A DNA stretch of 64,000 nucleotides from Clitoria ternatea. Lineage: Eukaryota > Streptophyta > Magnoliopsida > Fabales > Fabaceae. Every line of letters begins with the position of its first letter. Positions within the stretch are counted from its first letter, which is position 1. A model generated the notes under the pieces. The model saw nothing but the letters and a program-made list of their open reading frames with translations, ran no database searches and had not been told where the DNA came from. The position numbers and the translations under genes are program-made. Where the stretch lies: assembly GCA_037962975.1 (NCBI GenBank), contig CM075675.1, positions 43,942,501 through 44,006,500 of the forward strand, read 5' to 3'. Of the stretch, positions 53,145-64,000 are shown piece after piece.

Positions 53145-56100
53145 ATGAATCCTCATAGCCTCTTAGCTTCGGCAGCCATAAACATAGGGTTAGCGTTCAT
53201 AACACTCACACTCTTTTCTATTCTAAAGAAACAACCTTCAAACGCTTCAATATACTACGCTCGCCCTCTCTCTCATCACCACAACATCACATTCCAATCT
53301 TCTTCTTCGCTGCACCGTTTCCTTCCATCAATCTCATGGATTTCTCGCTCCTTCCGTGTCTCTCAACAACATATCCTCCAAGCTCATGGCCTCGACGCTC
53401 TTGTCATCATCAGACTCTTCAAATTCGGGTCCATCTCTACATCAACTTTACTACTTTATTTTTTATATATAAAGATTTTGGCTTATCATTCTTAATTCCT
53501 TAACTATTCCAGAATTGAATTGAATTGAATTGAATTGTACTCAATGGTGCTCTAATCAAAAGGTTGACGGATCCTAATTATAAATGATGAGATACTCCAT
53601 GAACTCAATTATAAAATTCTGAAGTATTGAGCCGTACTTGAAATTTTCTAAATAATTTAGCGGTGATATGACCAAATGTTACCATTTTGCTGTTTTGTTC
53701 TAGAAATAAATGTAGATGAGGTCATGGTATTTGCTGAAAAATGTAAGTAATCAAATATTAGTATAGTATAGCATAGGGTCTTGCTAACCAGTACTTCAAA
53801 TTGGTTTGAAGATCAATAATAGAAAGTTTTTATTAGAAATCTTGCTAAGGGTATGTTAGAAATTATTGGTTGGAATGCTATGACTGGTGTGCATTTACTC
53901 TATACATATAATTATGCTATCTACATATTCTGCATTGAAACTAATGGTAAATTATGCTAATTTAAAAGGCAAATCTTCTGGCTTGTGAACAGAGAAAGAA
54001 CAGAGGTTTATCGTAGAAATAATTTAAGTTTCTTATAAGGGGTGTTCATGAACATAACACGAGTCATCAATGTTCAACATCCATGCTTTTTACATGTGGC
54101 GTTTAATAATAACCTAGCTAAATTTGCTGTAGTTTGTTTAACTTTAATTTTCTGTTCTTAATTTTTATTTATTTATTAATTTTTGGGTTTGCAGCATTAA
54201 GTTTTTTTCAGTGTGTTCTCTTGTTGGGTTGGTGGTACTTCTCCCTATTAATTATGATGCACAGGAGGTTCAGAATGGGAGCTACTCTACAATGGATTCT
54301 TTTACAATATCTAATGTTAGAAGAGGTTCTGGAAGGTAAGTTTGTTGTGACACATCTGAATGGGGTTGATCACATGACCATCTTAATTTTTTTGGAGTTC
54401 TATGCAGTCTTTTGGCTTTTCACTCCCCCTCTATGCATCTTTGATTGTGAAATAAGTATGATTGATGCCTTTATTTTGATCAAACATGGGTTTTCTGTAG
54501 GAAAGAATTACATTATTAAAATAATTAAAGGATGTGAGAGAGAAAAAAATCAATTTTGCCTGGTGCTGACTGCTGATGCATTCAATTAGGTATCCAGCTA
54601 CTCTGTTTTCTCCCCATGTGAAGTTTTGCTCTTTGTAATCTTTCTTCTGTTTCCTTCTAATTTAAAATTTATGAAATTTCTTACCAAAAAATTTTACTAA
54701 TACTTTCTATGCTTGATCATTCAGATCATGGCATAGTGAAAATCCAACCAGTTTTAGAGACAGGATGATTACCTTGAATTTTAGGAACATTTTGGCCCAA
54801 GCTCTGTAGATTTTAAATATATAATCCACACCTGTAACGGACTTATATTTCCAATTTATGGTGATCTATCAAAGAGTGGCTAGCAACAAGCAAAGAAGGA
54901 TACTAACTCAATATGTTTGAAAAAACCATTCTCTTAGTTAATTTATTCTAAAATTTGAATACATTCACCAGGATATCCTGATTTGTAACTCTCCCATGTA
55001 TGTCATTGAATACTGACTCTTCAGTACAATATAAATCTTGGATTACAATTGGTAGGAGGAGCAATGTTTTAGTTTTGATGTTTTTAGTGGATGTTAAGCA
55101 AGCTGAAGAGGCAGGGAAAAGAGAAAGCTCAAGGGAAATGCTCCACTTTCCACTCCCTCAATGAATATATTATCCGGCTTATTCATAATCCTCAACATGA
55201 TTTATATTTTGCACAAGAGATAAGGAGAAACATACTGTTTAATCATGACTTTGATATCATAGTTGGCATGAGCTTGATTTCCTCATTGGACAATTTTTAT
55301 TATTATCATTTGATTTGTGGTCTTGGTATCATGCTGGGGACTAACACTTCACTGCAATAAGACTTGTATCAAAACATTTTTAAATCTTCATTGTTATGTT
55401 GATGAATTTCCCCATGCTAGAAGCTGATATAGTGCAAGTTTTCAAATGCACACTTTTTTTTTTGTTATGCCAGTGCAAAGGTTAGGGGTTATGGTGCCAT
55501 GCATTCTTTTCTCCTTCTATAGATAGTTGTATTTCCTTGAACATGTAACAGCCTAACTGGCAGTTATTTTGGTGGTTTTGTTGCATATTTGATTATTTTA
55601 TGATTTTGTTATCGTGTTTATGTGTAGCTTAAAATTTCCTCTGGCTCACACTTTTGAGTGGCACATGAAACATTAAAACTGATCCTGAATTAATGATTTT
55701 CTAACAGGCTCTGGGTGCATTTTGCATGCTTGTGTTTTATATCTATTTATGGGATGTACCTACTGTATAAGGTAAAGTTCGCAGTTTGACATCTATTAGC
55801 ATTGTTGTCAAAAAAAAAAACCTTCACGGACAGCATTATATACTTTTTGCCTGAAGTGGTGCCCAAAGAGACATGCTTGTAAATTTTAGAGTATTGGAAC
55901 AGCTGGGTTGCTCAGCAAATTTTTGTTTATTCAAGTTAATATTATTGCCTTCATGAATTTCATCTCCAGGAATATGATGAAATTTTGATTCTAAGGATTC
56001 AGCAAATTCATAAGCTAAAGGATAGACCTGATCAATTTACTATTGTGGTTCGTGAAATTCCATTATGTGTTGAACACAAGGCTCATGACTGTTGTGTTGA

Positions 56101-59100
56101 TCATTTCTTCTCTAAACATTATCCATACACTTACTATTCCTATCAAATGGTGTACAGAACTGAAGATCTTGATGAGTTGGTGGTAAGATATTCTCTACTG
56201 CAATTCATTTAAGAATTTTTGCAGTGTATGTATATGTTGCTTGATAATAATTTGCTACATGCTAATCATGAAGATCGGATAAACAGATTTGTTTACAGCT
56301 ATGTTTTAGATGCACTCATATCATTAGTATTATATAAATCATGATGTTTACCTTTTTTGGAAAACCAAGATGCTTTTCCACGTTTCATAATCATAAATTT
56401 GAATAAAACAATAATTCAATTGCAAATTGTTCGTTATTGTTTCCCTTCTAATTTTGTAATTTCACAAGATAGGCATTTTTTGCATAAAAATTTATTTCTA
56501 AAGGGAGTAGAGGTGGCCACGACCCCATGCAATGGGTGAGCACGGCCTGCTTTTTTGGATCAGAACTTCATGGAAGTGTAATGGTAAAGACATTGATTGT
56601 TCTGTAGCCTCTGCTGTGACAACTATATATAAATCAAATAATATAAAACTGGAATAACATAACTTTTTTCAACAAAATCTCTGTTAGTGCAATTCTTGAA
56701 TTTTGCAAATTAGCAAGTACTTTTGTTTTAGCTGTAAGGTATAAAAGTGTCAAAATGAAATTTGTTGAACATAATTTTAAAATGGTAGGATATTCTTATC
56801 CTGTATCTAGAAATATAGTAATGATGATAAATCACTTTATTTGATGATAAATTTATTTATTTTGAATGCCCTTGGGCATAATGCTATGCATTTTCTGTAG
56901 CGACCTTCCTTCCTTTTGAACGTAGATTTTATGGGAGGTCAAGTGTGTTAATTGTCCCTAAAATAGATACACTCTGTTTATATTAATGGAGCATTAAGTA
57001 TTGGAAAATTTATTCCAGTTTGCTTTAATCAGGGAAGAAAAGATTGAGTATCTTCTATTTGTTGAAGCATCAATGAAGATAAATTTAGTTTAAATTTAAC
57101 TATGGTGTAATGGATCCTCTCACATATATTGTTGTGTGTAGAACCAGGCGAAGTCTCTTGCTAGAAAATTAGAAGACATCAGAGAAACTTCCATGCCAGA
57201 GAAACGTAAGAACAAGTTCTCACTCTTGGGTTTATTACGACCAGAGACTTCAAGAACAGCTTTGCTTGAGGAAAAGCTTCGGGCACTATGCCACAAGATT
57301 CACCAGCTGCAATGCAAAGACATGCTCAAGAAAAAGGTAACTATTTATTTGATGTGTAATGGTCATTTGAGCACTTTTATGAGCGGATTTTTATGAAAAA
57401 CCACATCCATCTCACCCTGCATATGACTTTCCATCTCATGACAATAAATGATCATGATTGTTTTATTCATTGGATGATTAAAAAGCTGAAAGTGGAGTGT
57501 CTTGATTTATCTCATGCATTAGGAGCTGCCTGTTGCTTTTGTAACATTCAAGTCTCGTTCGGGTGCTGCAGCAGCAGCTCAGTTGCAACAGCATTCACAT
57601 CCACTTCTTTGGATCACTGAGCATGCTCCGGAGCCAAGGGATGTTTCATGGAGGAATATGGGAGTATCCTACAGAGTAGTGCCTCTTTATAGAATTGGTG
57701 TTCTCATTGCAGCATCACTACTTACAGTTTTCTTTGCCATACCTGTTACTGCTGTTCAAGGAATAGCCAAATATGAGAAGCTAAAAAAATGGTTTCCCCC
57801 AGCCATGGCTGTGCAGTTGATGTAAGAATCCTACACTGGTGCTGGCCTTTTGATAATTAAGAATTTAGAAACATTTACCGAGACTTTTATGCCATTTTGG
57901 TTAATTGTTGAACTATTGCATACATTTAAGGTAATCAATTGAAACATTAGCATACAAATTCCTGACGAATTGGCAAGATACATAAAGTGAGGATTGCTTT
58001 ATGTGTAGCATGCATTTTCTCTCACTAATTCTAACTGAAAAGAATCTTTAATTGGTTTCTGTTTGAATTATTGTCACCAACATATGAATATAATATAACC
58101 AAGATAAATAACTGGAACATTTCCCTTTACATTTGGGTGGATCTTGTCAAGTATTGTGGCTGTGTAGGAAAGCTTACAAAATCTTTAAAAGAAAAAAGTC
58201 TTGAAAATTTAGAATCTATTAATATAAAAGTAAATTAATCTGGAGGATACGATACAAAGATTGAAAGGTTTTATCAATTATCATTACAGAAAAGACACAC
58301 AAATAATTGCACAAGTAATTTTATATGCAAGGATGCATTATTTATTTACCTGTTACATCTTATATTAATACCAGTTTCTTGATTAGTGCGTAGTGTACAA
58401 GTTAAAAGTATTTGTTTCCTTGATCTTTTCTGACATTTAAACATTGTTCGTTGTTTAGACCAGGTTTAAGCTCTATAGTGACAGGATATCTTCCAAGTGT
58501 TATACTCAAAGGATTTATATACGTTGTACCATTTGCAATGTATGCTATGGCTAAAGCAGCTGGATGTATTGCAAGAAGTAAAGAGGAGATCAAAACCTGC
58601 AACATGGTTTTCTACTTTCTGGTTGGAAATGTATTCCTCATGAGTGTGTTATCAGGATCCCTTCTTGATGTAATTGGTCAATTTTTTAGGCATCCTAATC
58701 ATATTCCTAGTCATCTTGCGAAAGCCGTCTCTGCCCAAGTACGTTATTTTCAATTATGTTATTCCTTGCATATAAGGTCTAATTTGTTACTTAATTCTAT
58801 TTCTTCCCTTCATAAAATTTAAATGATTAGCTTACATTGGAAATTCTGCTAATGCATTTGACTTATTCACTTTGTTCCAGGCAGATTTCTTTGTGACATA
58901 CATCTTGACAGATGGTCTTTCAGGATTTTCTTTGGAGGTTCTCCTGCCTGGCTTACTAACTTGGGATATTCTAAAGTCTTGCATTTTTAGCTGTCAACGA
59001 GGGGGAAGTCCTTATCTTTATTCATTTCCTTACTTCAGAATTATCCCTTTGGTCTCTCTCTCGATCCTAATTGGCATGGTGTATGCAGTAGTGGCACCAT

Positions 59101-59159
59101 TGTTACTTCCATTTCTCATCGTTTACTTCTGCCTAGGCTATGTTGTCTATATCAACCAG
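53145..59159 (+). CDS. OSCA/CSC1-like hyperosmolality-gated channel, 5' eight exons
   Basis: Exons, all with GT/AG ends and compatible phases: 53145-53428, 54195-54335, 55708-55771, 55970-56182, 57142-57336, 57523-57821, 58459-58738 and 58881-59159. Together they encode 585 residues. The family (RSN1_TM, PHM7_cyt and RSN1_7TM domains) usually has 700-780. Residues 8-27 form the first membrane helix, before the family signature SILKKQPSN. LVGLVVLLPINYD (exon 2) and LCFISIYGMYLLY (exon 3) are the next helices. Exons 4-6 hold the cytosolic domain (FTIVVREIP, LPVAFVTFKSR). Exons 6-8 hold pore-region helices (TGYLPSVILKGF, FLVGNVFLMSVLSGS, TYILTDGLSGFSLEVL, IVYFCLGYVVYINQ). It should be a plasma-membrane or endomembrane mechanosensitive cation channel. 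The last exons are not in the window: a copia element starts about 520 bp into intron 8. No stop interrupts the visible exons. Confidence 0.9.
53512..53536. repeat. (GAATT)n microsatellite in intron 1
   Basis: Five GAATT units in the first intron of the CSC1-like gene. Confidence 0.9.
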
Positions 59160-59680
59160 GTGAGTTTATTAGTGTCTATAAACACTTATTGTGTTATTTA
59201 TAATAGATTCATAGGCACAAGCTCACAAAAACAGAACGGCTATTAAGTATGAAATAATTTATATGAGAAATGACAAATGGGAATTGAATGGATCAGTTGG
59301 AGGCATAGTTATACATGGGGTTGTTGGAAGGAAATGCAATACTTGTTTCCAAAAGTTTGACATGTAGGATTTCATGTGGTTTTATATGTTTTCTTTCATA
59401 CTAAAGAGAAACTTTGCACACAAAAAGACATTCTGATTCTTCATAAGGATTAGCCCACTCTACTCCCATATGATCTCCAGGTTGCCAATTTTTGTCTTCA
59501 TTAGCATTAAGAAATTTTGTTCTACACGGGTGATTTGATAATAATCATGATAGTTGGAGGCATTATGCATGTTGGCAATAGATGCTATGCATGCATAGAT
59601 TTCAGAGTCATTCATTTCGACACTGAAGTCTGAAAAAGCTCCTATTAGCATGGGTAAATCTCCAAATTCCAATTCATACA
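59160..59680 (+). other. Intron 8 of the CSC1-like gene, up to the copia insertion
   Basis: Begins with the donor GTGAGT after CAG. A minus-strand open frame overlaps its end (59460-59765, with EFGDLPMLIGAFSDFSVEMN) but I recognise no family. It could be a fragment of another element. Confidence 0.5.
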
Positions 59681-59907
59681 TGTTGGACTTAATTATTTGT
59701 ATTTGAATTTCTGATTCTTGTTCTATGGGAACCACATAGATGCACTTAGGAACCAGTAGCATCATTTATTATACTTAGGAACTAATACCTCATTTCCTTT
59801 ATTGTCTTGTAAATTTCACCTTGTATTTATTATCCTGAGTATCACTTAAGCATTTTTCATCTAATGCTAAATTCTCTCTAGTTTTAAACTCTCTCTTGTT
59901 CTTAAAG
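59681..59907 (+). repeat. Probable 5' LTR of the second copia element
   Basis: It begins TGTTGGACTTAATT and ends next to the primer-binding site. The 3' LTR lies outside the window, so boundaries cannot be checked. The end lacks the expected CA, which may have mutated. Confidence 0.5.
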
Positions 59908-59920
59908 TTGGTATCAGAGC
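59908..59920 (+). promoter_or_regulatory. Primer-binding site (tRNA-iMet type)
   Basis: TTGGTATCAGAGC; TGGTATCAGAGC is the common plant copia primer-binding site. Confidence 0.9.
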
Positions 59921-59989
59921 AGACTCAGTCTCACTTCTGCACTTGTCTTTCTAAGTTCTACCATCAGGTCCGGTAGATCCGCAAATCTT

Positions 59990-60160
59990 GCCATCACCAG
60001 AAAAGTTTTCTGGTGACCGTCTGTCACTGTCCACCACCACTGGAAAGTTTTCCAGCAACCTTCAGCCACTGGCCACCACCACCAGAAAGTTTTCCGACCT
60101 ATTTCCTGACGACTGTCGGCCACTGACCACGACCACCGGAAAAGTTTTCTGGGCAGTTTT
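59990..60160 (+). repeat. Hairpin-forming repeats in copia leader
   Basis: Four variants of CCACCACCGGAAAAGTTTTC(C/T)GG: hairpins at 59997-60013, 60040-60055, 60082-60096 and 60136-60152. Each is a near-perfect short inverted repeat such as CCAGAAAAGTTTTCTGG. Confidence 0.75.
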
Positions 60161-60215
60161 CCGGTCTATTTTCCAATCTGCCTCTTGCAATTTCTAGCGA
60201 GTCTTCCATTATAGT

Positions 60216-60872
60216 ATGGATGCTGAAAACACGCAGGTTGAACCCAAGAATGGCCCTTCTTTGCTTATCTCAGGTACTTCAACTATCACATCAGAAAAAT
60301 TGAACAGAAAAAATTATTTAGCATGGTCTGCCTCTGTAGAAATCTGGTTTCTAGGCCAAGGATACTCTGAGCACCTTGAGAAATCTTCTGATAAGATTGC
60401 AGCAAATAAATGTGATCTGGCAGAAACTTAATTATCAGCTTTGTGCTTTGTTATGGCAATCAGTTGAATCTGACATCTTAACAAACTTTTTAAAACCTGT
60501 ATTCCTTTTGAACGAAAGCTCGAACTGTCTTTTGCAAACGATATCCAAGGATTATATGATGTTGCATAGAATATCTTCTCTTAAGCAATCTGATCACAAT
60601 ATGATTTCCTATGTCTCTAAGGCTCAATCTACAGTTGATGAATTAAAATTGTCTCTGGAAGCTGAAACCCTTGATGAATTAAAAACCAAGCTTGATAATT
60701 TATACATGGTGCTGATTCTGCGTGGAATGCATCCAAATTTTGATCATATTTGTGATCAAGTCTTAACCAAGCATGAAATCCCCTCTATGGAAAACTTAAT
60801 TACTCGTCTCCTTCGTGTTTCTTCACTTGACAGTAATGTGACTAATCATCTTGAAACTTTGGTTATGATAAG
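60216..60872 (+). pseudogene. Copia gag, first copy
   Basis: ATG at 60216; SEKLNRKNYLAWSASVEIWF and GQGYSEHLEK are the UBN2/retrotransposon gag N-terminus. After a frame change at about 60430 follow LCALLWQSVESDIL, HRISSLKQSDHNMISYVSKA and LILRGMHPNFDHICDQVLTK. The copy ends exactly at 60872, where the solo LTR begins. Confidence 0.85.
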
Positions 60873-61343
60873 TGAATTGTCCGGTATGCAAAGGGTAACC
60901 TGTTTACTCTCTTTACCGGTATTCAGTCTCACTCTCACTCTGATATTACGCCGGTCTAGTAGGGAATCCGGTATTATAGAACACTGACTCACTGGGAGCG
61001 CAATGTCTTAAACCTCGGTATCTAGGATTCTCCTAGTACTTGCTCTGCAACAGGTGGCGGTGGTACCTTTAAAGCTCTCCGAAGCTTAAGTCAGTATGGA
61101 TTTAATAATACTGGAGCATTCAGAGTAATAAATGACTTACTTAATTCATCATAAATGATGGTATTTATAGCCTTTGCGGAAGTCCAACTTGTGATTTGAC
61201 GTGTGACAAGTGACTCGGCTGCTTTTCAGTCAAGTAAACATACCGGTCATACTAACAGCCGGTTTGTGCCATCTTATTGGATCCGCGCCTTTTGCCTTTT
61301 CATGTCATCCCTTGGTTTAGGGGCCGGTATTGATACCGGATCA
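60873..61343 (-). mobile_element. Solo LTR of the CCGGT gypsy family
   Basis: 471 bp, TGAATTGTCCGG...ATACCGGATCA on the plus strand, the same ends and motifs as 11931-12732. The flanking 5-mers do not match (ATAAG before, ACTTT after). Instead, about 430 bp of copia gag ends at its left edge and starts again at its right edge. Confidence 0.8.
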
Positions 61344-61995
61344 ACTTTGCGCTTTGTTATGGCAATCAGTTGAATCTGACATCTTAGAAAACTTTAGAGC
61401 CTTTAAACCTGTTATTCCTTTTGGACGAAAGCTCGAACTGTTTTTTGCAAACGATATCCAACGATTATATGATGTTGCGTAGAATATCCTCTCTTAAGCA
61501 ATCCGATCACGATATGATTCCCTATGTCTCTAAGGCTCAATTTGCAGTTGATGAATTAATATTGTCTTTGGAAGCTGAAACCCTATGGTGCTGATTCTGC
61601 GTGGAGTGCATCCAAGTTTTGATCATATTGGTGATCAAGTCTTAACAAAGCATGAAATCCCCTCTATGGAAAAGTTAATTACTCGTCTCCTTCTTGTTTC
61701 TTCACTTGACAGTAATGTGACTAATCATCTTGAAACTTTGGTTATGATAAGTAATCATGGGGGCCGTAGAGGAAGAAGGAGTCATGGAGGGTGACGTGGA
61801 AGGAGTAGTCGTCCTCAACACACATATAATAAAAGAATGGATCACACTCAAGACTCTTGTTACTCCCTTCATGGATTTCCTAAAAAATCTATAAATATCT
61901 CCAAGTCTGCTACATTAAATTCAAAATTTTCAGAAGCAGATTATCAAGAATACCTGTAGCTAAAAGCTGTGAAGGAATCCCCAAAAACAGGCGGC
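61344..61995 (+). pseudogene. Copia gag, second copy and nucleocapsid remnant
   Basis: 61344-61751 repeats 60439-60872 with differences, including loss of about 30 bp where the first copy has DELKTKLDNLYM. The open frame 61585-61794 gives LILRGVHPSFDHIGDQVLTK and then a Gly/Arg-rich segment (GGRRGRRSHGG). No CCHC knuckle is intact, although HTQDSCYSLHGFPKK (about 61846-61888) is its usual C-terminal neighbour. Confidence 0.8.
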
Positions 61996-62013
61996 CACTA
62001 GTAACTCTACTGC

Positions 62014-62640
62014 TTGCATTTCTCATCTGGTAATGATGAAAATTCATGGATTATTGATTTTGGTGCCTCTAATCACATTGTTGGTAACAGTTACTTATTT
62101 CCATTCATCTTTTCTTCTAAACTTCCTCATTTTATTACTTTGGCTGATGGTTCTAAAGTCATAGCCAAAGGAATTGGTCATACATCACCTTCTTCTTCTT
62201 TATCTTTAAACTCTATCTTGTTTATTCTTGGTTGTCTATTCAATTTAATCTCTTTCAGCCAACTTACTCGATCTCGTAATTGTTCTGTAACATTTAATGT
62301 TGACTCCTTCATTATACAGGAACATGGTACGAGTCAGATAATTGGCATAGGACATGATTCTAGTGCTCTTTACCACCTCAAAACCAATTCTTCATGGATA
62401 TGTAGTGTTGCCGCATCACCAAATCTCCTTCATGATCGCTTAGGACATCTACATTTTTCAAAATTGAAAATAATGGTTTCAAGTCTTGCAAAATTAGGGA
62501 AATTGTCATGTGAGTCATGTTAACTTGGAAAACATGTTCATTCTACCTTTTCTAGTGAAAATGAATGACATGTTAATTCCCCCTTTTAAGTTATTCATTT
62601 AGATGTATGAGGTCCAAGTTGAATGTCTTCTATGTGATTT
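62014..62640 (+). pseudogene. Copia protease and GAG-pre-integrase
   Basis: SWIIDFGASNHIVGNSYLF is the protease active site (usually IDSGAT/S; here Phe replaces Ser). ITLADGSKVIAKGIGH follows. LLHDRLGHLHFSKLKIMVSS is the GAG-pre-integrase motif, and CESC the start of the integrase zinc region. A stop at 62521 breaks the frame. Confidence 0.85.
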
Positions 62641-63560
62641 AAATATTTTGTCACCTTTATTGATGAATTCTATGTACTTGGGTTTTCTTAAGGAAAAAAC
62701 GATATGAAATTTTGTCCATCTTCATTTCTTTTGTTAATGAAATCCAAACACAATTTGGCAAGACAATTAAAATCCTTAGAAGTAACAATGCACAAGAATA
62801 CTTTTCTTCTGCCCTTTCTTTTTTTCTGTCATCACAGAGCATTCTCCACCAGTCTACTTGTCCTTATACACCCCAACAAAATGATATAGCAGAAAGAAAG
62901 AATAAGCACCTTGTTGAAACTGCTCAAACCTTGTTACTTCATGCTAATGTTCCTGTCAAACATTGGGGATGCAATTTTGACAGCATGCTAATAAATCGGA
63001 TGTCCTTTTCTTCACTTGACAATAAATCCCACACTAAATCCTTTTTCCTAAAGAATCACCGTTTCATCGTGCTCCATGAATCTTTGGGTGCACTTACTTT
63101 GCTCATGATTTGTCTCTAGGTCTAGATAAACTTTCTATCTGGGCCATCAAATGTGTGTTCCTTGGGTGTTCCAGATTACAGAAAGGTTATCGTTGTTACT
63201 TTGCTATTCACAATCGTTATTATGCTTTTACAGATGTAACACCCATTGAAGACAAACCATATTTCTCACCATCCTCAATTGAGCCTAACACTATTCAAGA
63301 AGTTTTCCCTATCTCTTATTTTGCTTCATCATTGTCTCCTTTGCAGGAATCAAGTTCAGTTGTCGATTCAACTACAAATATCCCAGCCACTAATCCTCTT
63401 GAGCCATCTCAAAGACCATTAATCACATATTAGCGTTGTCTATGAATTCTTGATACAAAATTAAAAGGCAGTGAAAGACTAGATGAATCATGTCCTACTC
63501 AAGAGGTCAACTCTACTGCAAACCTACTTGAAGAAAATTCTAATTTACCCATTGCTCTTA
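62641..63560 (+). pseudogene. Copia integrase core and C-terminus
   Basis: In 62712-63119: NEIQTQFGKTIKILRSNNAQ (the second catalytic Asp position reads Asn), CPYTPQQNDIAERKNKHLVE with the catalytic Glu, then LLHANVPVKHWG. In 63110-63433: AIKCVFLGCSRLQKGYRCYF and a Ser/Pro-rich linker. Frameshifts lie at about 62700, 63110 and 63433. Confidence 0.8.
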
Positions 63561-64000
63561 GAAAAGGTACTCGGCCAACCAGAAATCCTCATCCTATTTA
63601 TAATTTTTTAAGCTACCATTGTCTTTATCCTTATTATTCCTTGGTATCATCTTTATCATTTATTTCAATTTCTAAAAATTATTGTGAGGCACTTGCTCAT
63701 CTAGGATGGCGATAAGCCATGATTGATGAAATGCAAGTTTCGGAGCATAATAGTACCTAGGAATTGGTTCCTCTTCCTCAAGGCAAGAAATTTGTTGGGT
63801 GTCGATGGGTATATGTTCTCCAGGTTGGGCCTAATGGACATACTGATCGTCTCAAAACTTGGCTAGTAGCCAAAGATTATACCTAAATCTATGGGCTTGA
63901 TTTTGGGGATACTTTTTTCCCTGTGGCAAAAATCACTTCTGTTCGGCTATTTCTTGCTACGGCCGTCATCAGTCATTGACCATTATATTAGCTGGTTATC
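63561..64000 (+). pseudogene. Copia reverse transcriptase, N-terminal part (cut by window end)
   Basis: After TRPTRNPHPIYNFL come MIDEMQVSEHNST, VPLPQGKKFVGCRWVYVLQV and LDFGDTFFPVAKITSVRLFL. These are the first RT motifs of copia elements. Stops appear at about 63712, 63759, 63883 and 63976. The catalytic YVDD is beyond the window. Confidence 0.8.

Larger units (their letters stand above)
59681..64000 (+). mobile_element. Second Ty1/copia element, running off the window
   Basis: TTGGTATCAGAGC at 59908-59920 is the classical primer-binding site pairing with initiator tRNA-Met in plant copia elements. Upstream, 59681-59907 is a probable 5' LTR starting TGTTGGACTT. Downstream come gag (60216 on), protease (62030), integrase (62580-63430) and the start of RT (63720 on). 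A solo LTR and a duplicated gag segment are in the middle. The 3' end and 3' LTR are outside the window. Confidence 0.85.

Noticed and set aside
59460..59765. 101-codon minus-strand ORF with EFGDLPMLIGAFSDFS
   Set aside because: It looks protein-like, but I recognise no family, and it overlaps the probable copia LTR. I could not support a gene call.

Overview
The window is plant nuclear DNA from a dicot. A legume is plausible from the mix of Tat/Ogre-like LTR families, but no sequence here proves it. It is AT-rich, gene-poor and built mainly of transposons nested inside one another. I see one real host gene, an eight-exon 5' part of an OSCA/CSC1-type membrane channel gene (53145-59159, + strand), plus remnants of two housekeeping genes beside it (eIF5A and ribosomal protein eL8/RPL7a). 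There are no bacterial-type operons, tRNA genes or CRISPR arrays.

Layout. 1-2160: AT-rich DNA without recognisable genes. 2195-11040: a LINE fragment, then the decayed remains of a CACTA (En/Spm) element (Transposase_24-type coding region and a Ulp1-like protease domain, minus strand), interrupted by a Ty1/copia RNase H/LTR fragment and by an 898-bp Mutator-like non-autonomous element with a 9-bp target duplication. 11190-28193: an old hAT-like element holding a smaller hAT-like element and, at AGTAT, a complete 15.9-kb Ty3/gypsy element of the Tat type on the minus strand (11931-27788, both LTRs and the target duplication visible). That gypsy element carries gag-pol on the minus strand and an additional antisense ORF with its own TATA box on the plus strand. 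It is itself interrupted by two solo LTRs (13887-15149 and 22120-25106).

28210-37845: a second, more decayed relative of the same gypsy group, interrupted by a Cassandra-type TRIM LTR with a 5S-rRNA-like domain (31754-32236) and by a 3.9-kb composite solo LTR with several tandem arrays (33741-37679). 38635-40087: a CACTA-like non-autonomous remnant holding a 996-bp solo LTR. 40132-50947: a Ty1/copia element with 178-bp LTRs and target duplication GGGCT. Its RNase H region is split by a solo LTR (45200-50101), which holds another solo LTR (46916-49842). 51711-52638: eIF5A and RPL7a pseudogene pieces that still show introns. 53145-59159: the CSC1-like gene. 59681-64000: a second copia element, sitting in the gene's eighth intron or beyond it and running off the window, with a solo LTR between two copies of a gag segment.

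Most element calls rest on features read directly in the sequence: matching target-site duplications, TG...CA ends and protein motifs. Almost all transposon ORFs contain stops or frameshifts, so I treat them as pseudogenes. The TSD-bounded intervals give a relative order of insertion: hAT, then gypsy, then solo LTRs; and copia, then solo LTR, then a second solo LTR.
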